DNA from: Bacteroidia bacterium
GTDB lineage: Bacteria > Bacteroidota > Bacteroidia > J057 > JADKCL01
Length of the DNA: 64,000 nt
Assembly: GCA_020635905.1 (NCBI GenBank)
Contig: JACJYV010000003.1
Span: 682,001 to 746,000 of the forward strand
Reading direction: 5' to 3'
The translations under genes and the position numbers were made by a program. This document shows positions 25,581 through 34,156 of this stretch, piece after piece (the stretch's first letter is position 1; every line of letters starts with the position of its first letter). The notes under the pieces were generated by a model. It did no database searches. It saw nothing but the letters and a program-made list of their open reading frames with translations, and was not told where the DNA came from.

Positions 25581-27503
25581 TCAGTGATTGACCACTACTT
25601 TTTCAGAATAAACTTTTTCTCCGTTGCTGGTCACATTCAGGAAATAAACCCCTGATTGCAGGTGAGCCACATTGAAGGTGAAGCGGCCAGTACCCCGGGA
25701 AAGGCGTTTTTCAGGGAAAGAAGTAACCGTTTTTCCGCTCATGTCCATCAGACTGACCACGTAATTTTTGTTCTCAGGAACGTCAAAAAAGACATTCACA
25801 AACTCAACCGTGGGGTTCGGGAAAACAGTCATATTTCCTTCAACTTTTGTAATCTCAGGATCCTTGGCCACAATCTGGGTGCTGTCGGTCAGGATTTGAG
25901 AAATCCAGGTAGCATTATTATTGCCGCCAATGCCAATACAGCCTCCATACCAGGCTTCGCCCAGGTTGTCGCGGCGGTCGTCGATGCCAGAATAGTCGCC
26001 CCAGCGCTGTGGGGGAGGATTGCCGGTCGAGGTAAGGTCAATGGGTTGAAAACCCTTCTTGAGGATCAAAGGAGCGCTGGTGTTACCGTTCTCGTCAATG
26101 TAAATGGCCGCAGTGCCCGGATAATAATTTGGCCCTGCAAATTCAAATGCCATGATGGACTTATTATTGCCAAAAGCATCCACCCCTGCATAAGCCAGAG
26201 CGGGAAAACCACAATGGAAGCTGTCAATGGCCACCATCTGGGCGGAAAACTGAGCAAAAGACAAGCCCAGACCGCTCATTTGCACCGTTCCATAAAGCAG
26301 TTGGGGTTTGCTGTTGAATTTGGTGGTGTGGGCAAACTGAATTTTCCCATTTTCCAGATAAGCGCTCTGGATATTGGCTCCGTTGGTATTCAGATCCACA
26401 TTTGAACCCATCTGATCTGCATCAGGAGGAGTGGTGTAAGTGATATTGGATTGGAAAGTCTGGGTGGAAGAAATGGTGCCCCCATTTGCGATTTTGTCCG
26501 TGATTTCGCGCAGGTAATACACTTTGGTATTGCCGAAAGGCGAGGTCTGGGAACGGATAAAATAAGCCTGAGGCCCGTAGAGGCTGTTTCCACCCAGCAC
26601 AGGCTGCCATCCAACTTCGTTGGACAGGAAGTAATTTTTGGTGGTAATGGTGGCGTTTCCAGAATACCCGTCAAATTTATTGATCTGCCAGATCACCCCG
26701 TGATTCACAAAATTGGAGCCCTGGGGCGACATATTGGTCGTGATGAAACACTCGCTTTTGTTGATGCCCAGGTTGGGATAATCCGTCCAGTTATTGTTCA
26801 CTGTTCCAGAAAGTTTGTAATGATTCCAGGCTCCAAACGGGTCAGTAGTGGCCGAAAAGCACACGTGAATAAAAGACTGGTTTACGTCTGAACCTTCCAG
26901 AAACACGATGATAAAACGATCCAGTTCGGGATCATATTCAACCCTTGGATCGAATACAAAGGCATTCCCGGGCAATCCCACCCACACAGCCAGCGATTTA
27001 TTGAAAACAGGACTTCCACCCGATGCCCGCCACATGGCCACATTGGTATTCACAACAGCCACCACTTTTCCGCCTGCAGAAATAGCCAGGTCATTGTCGT
27101 TGGGGGTTCCGTCTGTACTGGGGCCAAACCAGTTGGCTTCCTGACGCAAGCCCTGGGTTTGGGTTTTGTTGGATTGAGCGGGTGTGGAAGCGTTCACTAT
27201 TGCATCAGCAGCGCGGCGCTCTGCATTGATTTTTTCCTTGTGAGCCTTAAACTCTGCCTTGGGCGAAGGCACGCCCGGCTCGGGTGCCACCCGGGTATTT
27301 TTCAGACTGGCCCGCCACTCGGGCTCATCCGTTTCACGCAGGGCTTCAAACGTGCTGACCTTCTCAAATAGCTGAATAGTTCCCTCAACTGCCTCTCCTT
27401 CACCAGGAAAAGTTGCGTTTTGGGCATGGCCAGAGGAAGAAAATCCCAGGCCTAAGGCAATCAAAGCAGCGAACAAATGATTTTTCTTGATTTGGCTTAT
27501 CAT
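25581..27503 (-). CDS. Secreted T9SS protein, first of two tandem paralogues
   Basis: The 640-residue protein starts with a signal peptide (MISQIKKNHLFAALIALGLGFSSSGHAQ). The mature part has a charged N-terminal region (to ~130) and a large domain with NWFGPSTDGTPNDNDLAIS, FDPRVEYDPELDRFIIVF, CFSATTDPFGAWNHYKL, NWTDYPNLGI and RWGDYSGIDDRRDNLGEAWYGG. It ends in a T9SS domain (VFPNPTVEFVNVFF ... VSLMDMSGKTV ... SGVYFLNVTS ... KVVV). The WGDYSG box with repeated short beta motifs suggests a beta-propeller-like extracellular protein; no catalytic motif is recognised. The neighbouring gene (27568-29466) shares every one of these landmarks in the same order, so the two arose by tandem duplication. 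The gap between them is 64 bases. Confidence 0.83.
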   Translation of the reverse strand: MISQIKKNHLFAALIALGLGFSSSGHAQNATFPGEGEAVEGTIQLFEKVSTFEALRETDEPEWRASLKNTRVAPEPGVPSPKAEFKAHKEKINAERRAADAIVNASTPAQSNKTQTQGLRQEANWFGPSTDGTPNDNDLAISAGGKVVAVVNTNVAMWRASGGSPVFNKSLAVWVGLPGNAFVFDPRVEYDPELDRFIIVFLEGSDVNQSFIHVCFSATTDPFGAWNHYKLSGTVNNNWTDYPNLGINKSECFITTNMSPQGSNFVNHGVIWQINKFDGYSGNATITTKNYFLSNEVGWQPVLGGNSLYGPQAYFIRSQTSPFGNTKVYYLREITDKIANGGTISSTQTFQSNITYTTPPDADQMGSNVDLNTNGANIQSAYLENGKIQFAHTTKFNSKPQLLYGTVQMSGLGLSFAQFSAQMVAIDSFHCGFPALAYAGVDAFGNNKSIMAFEFAGPNYYPGTAAIYIDENGNTSAPLILKKGFQPIDLTSTGNPPPQRWGDYSGIDDRRDNLGEAWYGGCIGIGGNNNATWISQILTDSTQIVAKDPEITKVEGNMTVFPNPTVEFVNVFFDVPENKNYVVSLMDMSGKTVTSFPEKRLSRGTGRFTFNVAHLQSGVYFLNVTSNGEKVYSEKVVVNH

Positions 27504-27567
27504 ATTTTGATTTTAATGAATTTAAGGAAGGGTTCAGCGAATCTCTTCCCGTAAATGGCCATAAAGT

Positions 27568-29466
27568 TTATTTGGTTACCACAAATTTTTCTCTGTAAAT
27601 CTCCCCCTCTTCCCCATTCACCTGCACAATATAAATGCCCGCAGGCAAAAGTTGTGTATCAAATGTTGTCATTCCCTGCCCCGGGCGCAGAAAGTCGTTG
27701 ACCACCACGGCCACGGTTTTGCCCTGCAGGTCAAGGATGGAAACTTTGTGCATGCCTGCTTTTTCCACTGGAAACTCAAACCTGACATTGGCAATGGCCG
27801 GGTTAGGAGCAACTGTCATGCCGCTGGCGGGTGTAATCTCATCGTCAATTGCCAATGGCGGCGGAGTGGTGACCTGAGAAATATAGGTCATGGTATTGCC
27901 CGAATTCATGGCGTAGGAGCCGCCCACCCACACTTCGCCTGGATTATTGCGGCGTTCGTCTATGCCTGAATAGTCACCCCAGCGCCAGTTTCCGCCCATC
28001 CCAATGGAATTGGAGCCCGGACGCAGGGTGCGGGTCGCACTGTATTGCTCATCCGTATCAAAATAAACCACCCCGTGGCTGGGATAGTGATTGGATGAAG
28101 CAAAAGTAAACATTACGTAAGAGGTATTGGTCCCGAAAGGTCCCTGGGTGCCGCCGTAGGCAATGCCAGGATAGGCAATTTCCAACCCACTGAAGGTAAG
28201 GATATTGGCCTTGGCCTGGGAAAAGTTCAGGCCCAGCGGGCTGAGCACAATGGTGCCCACATAAACCGAAGGTTTATTGCTGACCCCGGTATTGAAGGCA
28301 AATTGAATGCGGTTATTTTCATAATAGGAAGACTGGATGCGGCAATCGTTGGTGGAAAGGGTGGTGTTGGACCCTTTCTGGGTTGCATCAGGAGGCAGGG
28401 TGTAGGATTGGGGCAAAGGCACAGCCACAGGAGCATTGAGGGTACCCACTCCCATGGTGTCGGTCACCTCGTGGATGAAAAAATCCGTGGAGGAACCTGA
28501 AGTTTCGTTGCGAATGATGTAAAATTTGCGCCCGTAGGGAGCCAGTCCACCATCGACAGGATGGAGGGAAAAGTAGTTGTTGGTGTAGGTCTGTACGGTG
28601 AGTGAATTGCCCGCATAACCGTCGGCCAGCCTGATTTGGTGGACCACCCCTCCCTGGGCGCCGCCGCTGTTGGTAAAGAGGTTTCCGGTCACAAACAACT
28701 CATAGCTGGAGATGCCAATGGAGGGAAAATCTGTCCAAACGTTGAGGTTATCAGGGTTGCCTGTAATGCCGTACACGTTCCAGTTGCCTGTGGGGTCGTT
28801 GGTTTGGGAAAAGCAGACCACAATGGTGGACGAATTGGCGCTGGATCCACTCAAAAACACCACGATGAAGCGGTCATTTACAGGGTCGTAGGTGCATTTG
28901 GGATCGAATTTGGTGCCGTTGGGAATACCCTGCCCGGTCACAAACTGTCCCAGGGTGCCGGCATAAAGTTGGGTTCCCGTTTCGCTGTACATATGAATGC
29001 GGGTGTTGGTGGCGGAAACCACAAACCCGTCATTGGAAACGGTGATATTATTATCGTTGGGGATGCCTCCGTTGAAGGAGTTGCCAAAGAAATTATGACC
29101 CACCGTAGGTGGCTCAGTAATATTTGTCTTATCGGCCTCCAGGCCGTAAGAACCGTCCAGCATGGCGGCCTGTTTGGCCGCATTCGCCTCGGCCTTACGG
29201 CGGATATATTCATCCTTGCGGATGTCCACCCCGGGCTGGTGAATGACTTTGATATTTTTCAGAATGGCCCCAAAATCTTCCTGCTCCTGTTCGAGAGGCT
29301 TGATCACACCCAGGCGAGCGATTTTTTGCACGGGCAAGGGCCGCATGTTGGGATCGGGATTGTTGGGACTGCTTTTGATCACAACATTTTGAGCAGAGAG
29401 TTTCCCCAAACTCAGGCAGAAAAGGATCAACAGACTCAAACTGATCCTTGCACTAATTTTTCTCAT
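27568..29466 (-). CDS. Secreted T9SS protein, second of two tandem paralogues
   Basis: ATG 29466 (MRKISARISLSLLILFCLSLGKLSAQ) gives the signal peptide; a GTG at 29481 would add five residues. At 632 residues it mirrors the gene downstream: NFFGNSFNGGIPNDNNITVS, FDPKCTYDPVNDRFIVVF, CFSQTNDPTGNWNVYGI, VWTDFPSIGI and RWGDYSGIDERRNNPGEVWVGG, then a T9SS domain (VAPNPAIANVRFEF, HKVSILDLQGKTVAV, PAGIYIVQVNG, REKFVVTK). It is the upstream member of the pair and probably shares a transcript. Function unknown; exported by T9SS and probably surface-associated. Divergence between the copies looks large by eye, so the duplication is not recent. Confidence 0.83.
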   Translation of the reverse strand: MRKISARISLSLLILFCLSLGKLSAQNVVIKSSPNNPDPNMRPLPVQKIARLGVIKPLEQEQEDFGAILKNIKVIHQPGVDIRKDEYIRRKAEANAAKQAAMLDGSYGLEADKTNITEPPTVGHNFFGNSFNGGIPNDNNITVSNDGFVVSATNTRIHMYSETGTQLYAGTLGQFVTGQGIPNGTKFDPKCTYDPVNDRFIVVFLSGSSANSSTIVVCFSQTNDPTGNWNVYGITGNPDNLNVWTDFPSIGISSYELFVTGNLFTNSGGAQGGVVHQIRLADGYAGNSLTVQTYTNNYFSLHPVDGGLAPYGRKFYIIRNETSGSSTDFFIHEVTDTMGVGTLNAPVAVPLPQSYTLPPDATQKGSNTTLSTNDCRIQSSYYENNRIQFAFNTGVSNKPSVYVGTIVLSPLGLNFSQAKANILTFSGLEIAYPGIAYGGTQGPFGTNTSYVMFTFASSNHYPSHGVVYFDTDEQYSATRTLRPGSNSIGMGGNWRWGDYSGIDERRNNPGEVWVGGSYAMNSGNTMTYISQVTTPPPLAIDDEITPASGMTVAPNPAIANVRFEFPVEKAGMHKVSILDLQGKTVAVVVNDFLRPGQGMTTFDTQLLPAGIYIVQVNGEEGEIYREKFVVTK

Positions 29467-29761
29467 GTAATTTTTCTCCACAAATTAGCCTGACAAACCA
29501 CTTTTTCAGGATGAAGGAACCTTGGTTCCGTTCAATGTATGCCCAATTTACCAATAAAACCCCAAGTTTGGAATTAATGTTTGGGAATCGGGTAATTTGT
29601 ACTGCCTGAGACATCGGGATTCAGAAGGAATTTATTTCCAGGCTGCCTCCTTCACAATCGCCTGAAAAGAGCCTTTCAGGCCGGATTTTTCCCTTTTGAG
29701 AATTTCTGTAACTTTCCGGGGTTTTACCGTTACCTGGTTATAACCTCAAAATTCAAGCCCT

Positions 29762-30457
29762 ATGAAATCGCTACAACTTCCCCTGACCCTTCTGCTTTTA
29801 CTGACCCTGGCCGCAGCTTGCAAGCCCAAAACGGACAAAGATCCGGACAAGAATCCAACTGGTCTTTCCCTGGAAGATCAAAAAGCCAATCAGGCTGCCC
29901 TGGCCGATCCCGCTTCCTGCGCCAACCTCAAACCCGATCAGTACTGTATTGAAGGCCTCCAATTCATCAAACTGGGTGACAACCTGGTCTGGGATTCCCT
30001 CCATGTGGACGGCGCCACGGTCAAAGACACCGTTTTTGAAGAAATAACCAATGTGGATTCCTTTGCCTGGAATGTGAAGATTGTACGCTGGAAAGATGGC
30101 GGAAAAGTAATTCTGGAGTCTGATTTCAATACTTACCAATTGTGCGGCAGGATCAGGATCGAGAAGGAAGGATTGGTCAATCAGCATGGAATCGGGGTGG
30201 GCAGTACGGTGGAACAATTGTTGGGAACCTACCAGACCTTTGCCATTTCCCCATATCCTGAAATGGAGGTCATCGAATTGAATCCCTTTGGGATTTCCAA
30301 CATCTACTTCCACATTCCTGATCCGGGCAACGTCCTTTTCAACAAAAAAGGAAAATCAATCAGCCCTGAAGATCTGGATCCCCAGGCAAAAATTTCACGT
30401 ATCATCCTCTGGGACAATACGGTAGGAAATCCTGACTCGTCCTCACCAGACGCTTAA
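29762..30457 (+). CDS. Hypothetical lipoprotein
   Basis: The 231-residue protein begins MKSLQLPLTLLLLLTLAAAC, a lipoprotein signal peptide with the lipobox Cys at residue 20. The first mature residues are KPKTDKDPDKNP, polar and charged as in surface or outer-membrane lipoproteins. A Cys pair may follow in PASCANLKPDQYCIEG. The rest is a beta-rich domain with VEQLLGTYQTFAISPYPEMEVIELNPFGISNIYF, reminiscent of small periplasmic beta-barrel lipoproteins, but I do not recognise a family. It is transcribed alone and convergent with the DUF2723 gene, 15 bases away. Confidence 0.75.
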   Translation: MKSLQLPLTLLLLLTLAAACKPKTDKDPDKNPTGLSLEDQKANQAALADPASCANLKPDQYCIEGLQFIKLGDNLVWDSLHVDGATVKDTVFEEITNVDSFAWNVKIVRWKDGGKVILESDFNTYQLCGRIRIEKEGLVNQHGIGVGSTVEQLLGTYQTFAISPYPEMEVIELNPFGISNIYFHIPDPGNVLFNKKGKSISPEDLDPQAKISRIILWDNTVGNPDSSSPDA

Positions 30458-30472
30458 AACAACCATTCTGCT

Positions 30473-32374
30473 TTAAAGGCCCTGCAGCCTGGGCGGAATT
30501 GGATATTGGGGATGCCCGCGCTTCAGGTCAGCAACCAGGAGGCGGGCATTTTCAGTTTTACCCTGGCTCAACTCATAAATTGCCCGATTGGCCTTCATTT
30601 TAGGGATCAGTTTGCGGATAAAATCCAGGTAATAATTGCTGCGGTCGGGAAAACGGATTTCCTGATTTGCAGGTGGCGCAGGCAAATAGGCATTCCCGCG
30701 GGAAAGTCGGAAAAAATAGGTTTCCGGGATCAGAAACACATTTTTTGGCAGGGAAATCTGTCCTTTTTGCAACTCATCTTCCACCAGTTCGGGCGCCATG
30801 TAAATGGGATGCGTACCCAGATTTTTCTCAATCAGGCTTAGCATTACCGCCTGGTATTTTCGTTCCAGCAAGCCCGCATCAAACCGTTTTTTCTGCTCAA
30901 AGGGCTTCACTGCCTGAATAAACGCCTGAGTTTCAGGCTTGATGGGATTCATTACTTCCGGCCAGGACCTCTCCAACTGGGCATAATACCAGGACCTGCG
31001 CAGCAATTCCTTGTCCACCACGGCCACATCACGGCGATAATTTTCCACATACTGCAAATAATAGGTTTCTGAAATCAGGAAATCCCATTGCTTGCTCAGG
31101 AGGATCGAATTTTCGGGCAAAGAGGCCAGGGCGGCCCGGGAATAATCCTCAAAAGTGTAAATCCCGCTCTGGTTTTGGGCAGAAAAATTCAAGCCCAGGG
31201 GAATCAGAAAAAGGGCGGCCAGTCCGCCCGCTGCCAGGTGCATTTTTGCCGCAGGCAAACTAGTTTTCAATACGGCAAAACGGATTCCCATCCCCATAAA
31301 AACCGCCATACTGAGGTAGCAAAGCAGAAAATAAGGCTCCAGATCCTTGATATCGTAATTGATGGCGTAAAACAGGTTGAAAAGGAAGAAAACCAGCAAG
31401 GACCAGAAGTGCCTGCGCATTTTTTGCCAGCCATAAATCAGCCCGGGTATTACCAGTAAAATCCCAATCCAGCCCAATTCTTCTGGAAATCCCTTCCAAA
31501 AGGCCTTGAAATTTTCACCCGCAGCCTTGGAGGAGGAAAACAACCATACTTCAAATTGCTGGCCTTTGACATGCCGCCAAAAATATTCCCCCATTTCAGG
31601 ATTTCCCCAGTTCAATTCGGGCCCCATGGCGGCCCTGACTGGCAACCAGGCATAGATCAGTATAAGTATGGGAAAGAAAATGGCCAGCATTTTGCCCAAA
31701 GTCAGGAAAGATTCGCGGGAAAATTTTTGATGGGTAAAGTAAAAAACGGCAATACCCGGGATCAGGAAAACAGAGGTGAGGTGATTACTGAAACTAAGCC
31801 CAAGCGCCGCTGCCACCCAAAGCCAGCGACCAGGTTTTTGCGTATCCGTCGCCCGGAAAAGCATCCAAAAAACCAGTGAAAGCAAGGCAAAATGCAGGGA
31901 ATACACCTCGACCGAGGTACTTTGTGCCCAGACCGTCGGTCCAAATGCCAGTAATAAGGCGCTTCCTGCCGCGGCAAAATAATTGACCCAACCCAGGCTT
32001 TTAGCAAAGGCTTCGTCTTCCGTTTTTTGACCCTTGGCATCGACCACCATGCGCTTCAATTTGAGGGAATTCAATAATTCGAGCATGGCACGGGTGAAAA
32101 AATAGCCCCCGGTCACAGTAAAAAGCAAAGCCAGCACATTCAGTTGGAAAATGGGGGTACCAGGAAAGGGAAGTCGGGCAAAAATCCAGCCGAGGATGGT
32201 AAAAAGGGGATATCCTGTGGGGTGCGCCACCCCACCTGTGAATTGCACTGCCGCCAGTTCGCCTGAATCAATTTGCATCAGAGAAGGGGCCAGAGTCAGG
32301 GCATACACCACGCCCGACAACAGCGCGGGCAAAACGGGTAATACCTTATCCAAAAGTTTCTTTTTAACTTGCAT
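30473..32374 (-). CDS. DUF2723 (TMEM260-like) multi-pass membrane protein, putative glycosyltransferase
   Basis: The N terminus has the DUF2723 hallmark YALTLAPSLMQIDSGELAAVQFTGGVAHPTGYPLF, with the Asp-Ser-Gly-Glu loop after helix 1, followed by about ten hydrophobic segments to residue ~410 and a soluble C-terminal domain (~420-633) with ENSILLSKQWDFLISETYYLQ. The family resembles GT-C protein O-mannosyltransferases; its animal homologue TMEM260 is an O-mannosyltransferase. In Bacteroidota such proteins are thought to glycosylate exported proteins, which would fit the abundance of T9SS cargo here (inference). ATG 32374 (MQVKKKLLDK) is preferred over TTG 32392. It is divergent from the endonuclease gene with a 48-base gap. 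Confidence 0.88.
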   Translation of the reverse strand: MQVKKKLLDKVLPVLPALLSGVVYALTLAPSLMQIDSGELAAVQFTGGVAHPTGYPLFTILGWIFARLPFPGTPIFQLNVLALLFTVTGGYFFTRAMLELLNSLKLKRMVVDAKGQKTEDEAFAKSLGWVNYFAAAGSALLLAFGPTVWAQSTSVEVYSLHFALLSLVFWMLFRATDTQKPGRWLWVAAALGLSFSNHLTSVFLIPGIAVFYFTHQKFSRESFLTLGKMLAIFFPILILIYAWLPVRAAMGPELNWGNPEMGEYFWRHVKGQQFEVWLFSSSKAAGENFKAFWKGFPEELGWIGILLVIPGLIYGWQKMRRHFWSLLVFFLFNLFYAINYDIKDLEPYFLLCYLSMAVFMGMGIRFAVLKTSLPAAKMHLAAGGLAALFLIPLGLNFSAQNQSGIYTFEDYSRAALASLPENSILLSKQWDFLISETYYLQYVENYRRDVAVVDKELLRRSWYYAQLERSWPEVMNPIKPETQAFIQAVKPFEQKKRFDAGLLERKYQAVMLSLIEKNLGTHPIYMAPELVEDELQKGQISLPKNVFLIPETYFFRLSRGNAYLPAPPANQEIRFPDRSNYYLDFIRKLIPKMKANRAIYELSQGKTENARLLVADLKRGHPQYPIPPRLQGL

Positions 32375-32422
32375 GAGGTCCGCAATGGTCAAATTGGGGA
32401 GTGGAAATTAATAAAAAACGAC

Positions 32423-34048
32423 ATGAAACACATTTTGTCCGCCTTTGCAGCCTTGTTTTTTTCAATTTCAGGATTTGCACAAATCTCTGTTTCATCCAAT
32501 GTGGCCAATTTTTACACGGTGTGGTCTCAGGAGGCAGACAGTTTCAAGATCACCCTCGAAAACTTTAGCTGGCAGCCCTTTCAGGTCACAGATATCAATC
32601 TTTTCCACGACGTTTACTCGGTCAGTGACACGGCTTTCACCATTTCCCCCTGGCACAAAAAAGACATCTGGATTCGGGTAAATGCCTTGCACAACCTCAA
32701 TTACATGGATTATGCCCTGATCGAATCGCCCACTCATGGCGGAAATTTCTGGGTGCAGGTTTTTTCCTCGGTCAAATACCGCGACGCTTATTATAATTCC
32801 ACCCAAAACAAATCCCACGAAGACCTCAAAAGTGCGCTCAAGATTCTGTTGGCCACCAATTACATTTCCTATTCCTATAATGCAGCCCGCGATATCATGT
32901 TTCTGGACGTGGACAATAAGAAAGTGAATGGGCAGGGTGCCAGCACCAATACCCTGGAATGTGTGTACACGGGTCGCGTGATTTCCGGGTTTGTGGACCG
33001 TTCAGATGCCCAGACCAATGGAAATTTCAACACAGAGCACACCATTCCCCAATCTCTTTTCAATGAAAATCTGCCCATGCGTACGGATTTGCACCACCTT
33101 TTTCCCGTGGACGAAAGTGTGAATAATGAGCGGGGGAATAAGCCTTTTGGGATCGTGAATAATCCTTCTTACACCAATGGAGGCTCAAAATCCAACAGTT
33201 CCACTTTTGAGCCCCGCGATGCAGACAAAGGCATCGCGGCGCGGGCCGTGCTCTATTTTGCGGTCCGTTATCAGGATTATGGCGGGTTTATTGCAGGCAT
33301 TGCAAACACCATGCGCCAATGGCATTTCGCCTTCCCTCCCACCCCAATTGATACCATGCGCAATCACCTGGTCTATGAGAATCAGAATAACCGCAATCCC
33401 TTTGTGGACCACCCCGAACTGGCCGAAACGGGCCGTCTGGCTTCTTTTACCAGCACCAATATTGGCCCCACGGCTCCCCAATTGCATGCCCTCAAAACCC
33501 TGACCTTTGGCTCCGTGGCCACGGGCAACACCCTCGACCGCCTCATGCTGATCAGCAACCAGGGCCCAATCAATGACCTGCAAATCACGAATCTGGCTTT
33601 CAGCAACCCGGCATTTTCCATTGTAGGCACGCCCAATTACACCATTGCCCCCGACGGCCTGCTCAAACTGACCGTTCAATTTGCCCCCACTGCTGACAAT
33701 ACTGATTATACTTCCACCCTCACCCTTTCCACCACAGACCCCAATCATCCCACCTGGACCGTCAATCTGGTTGCGACCACCGTACCCGTAGGTCTGGAGG
33801 AAGATTTGCCAGATTTTATCAAGGTTTACCCCATCCCAAGCCGGGATTACCTCTGGCTGGAAAAGCCCGACCAAAGTCCTGTAGGGTTGGTGATGTTGAA
33901 TGGGGAAGGAAAAAAGGTCAGGGAAATGAATTGGGTGAATTCCAAAGAAAAAGTTGAGCTCAGGGGTCTGGCCAGTGGGGTTTATTACCTGCAATTGAGT
34001 GGAAATAAATTTTCCGGCACCCGCAAGATTGTTGTTCAGGGAGAATAA
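32423..34048 (+). CDS. Secreted endonuclease I family nuclease with T9SS sorting domain
   Basis: ATG 32423 gives MKHILSAFAALFFSISGFAQ as signal peptide; an upstream in-frame start at 32369 lies inside the divergent gene. The protein has 541 residues. An N-terminal beta domain (~20-125) precedes the endonuclease I (EndA/Bsn) domain with the His-Me finger core EHTIPQSLFN and DLHHLFPVDESVNNERGNKPFG, plus ESTGGN-like asparagines further on. A choice-of-anchor/Ig-like beta domain follows (FGSVATGNTLDRLMLISNQG), and then a T9SS domain (VYPIPSRDYLWLE, LVMLNGEGKKVRE, ASGVYYLQLSG). It should degrade extracellular DNA or RNA for nutrients or biofilm remodelling. A bidirectional terminator follows. Confidence 0.92.
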   Translation: MKHILSAFAALFFSISGFAQISVSSNVANFYTVWSQEADSFKITLENFSWQPFQVTDINLFHDVYSVSDTAFTISPWHKKDIWIRVNALHNLNYMDYALIESPTHGGNFWVQVFSSVKYRDAYYNSTQNKSHEDLKSALKILLATNYISYSYNAARDIMFLDVDNKKVNGQGASTNTLECVYTGRVISGFVDRSDAQTNGNFNTEHTIPQSLFNENLPMRTDLHHLFPVDESVNNERGNKPFGIVNNPSYTNGGSKSNSSTFEPRDADKGIAARAVLYFAVRYQDYGGFIAGIANTMRQWHFAFPPTPIDTMRNHLVYENQNNRNPFVDHPELAETGRLASFTSTNIGPTAPQLHALKTLTFGSVATGNTLDRLMLISNQGPINDLQITNLAFSNPAFSIVGTPNYTIAPDGLLKLTVQFAPTADNTDYTSTLTLSTTDPNHPTWTVNLVATTVPVGLEEDLPDFIKVYPIPSRDYLWLEKPDQSPVGLVMLNGEGKKVREMNWVNSKEKVELRGLASGVYYLQLSGNKFSGTRKIVVQGE

Positions 34049-34096
34049 TGTCCTTCTGCCCCCCGGCAGAATCAATCCTGGCCTTTCAATAAAATC

Positions 34097-34128
34097 AAAA
34101 ACGCCACCCCGTTTGGAGTGGCGTTTTT
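34097..34128. terminator. Bidirectional intrinsic terminator between the endonuclease and dnaK genes
   Basis: AAAAACGCCACCCC (34097-34110) pairs with GGAGTGGCGTTTTT (34115-34128) around a GTTT loop, with one internal mismatch. The A and T flanks provide U tracts on both strands. Confidence 0.88.
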
Positions 34129-34156
34129 ATTACGGTTGCCCTTCGGGCAAGCTTGC

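Noticed and set aside
33185..34075. 296-codon minus-strand frame opposite the endonuclease gene
   Set aside because: The plus-strand frame has the His-Me finger and T9SS domain; the antisense frame has no motif.
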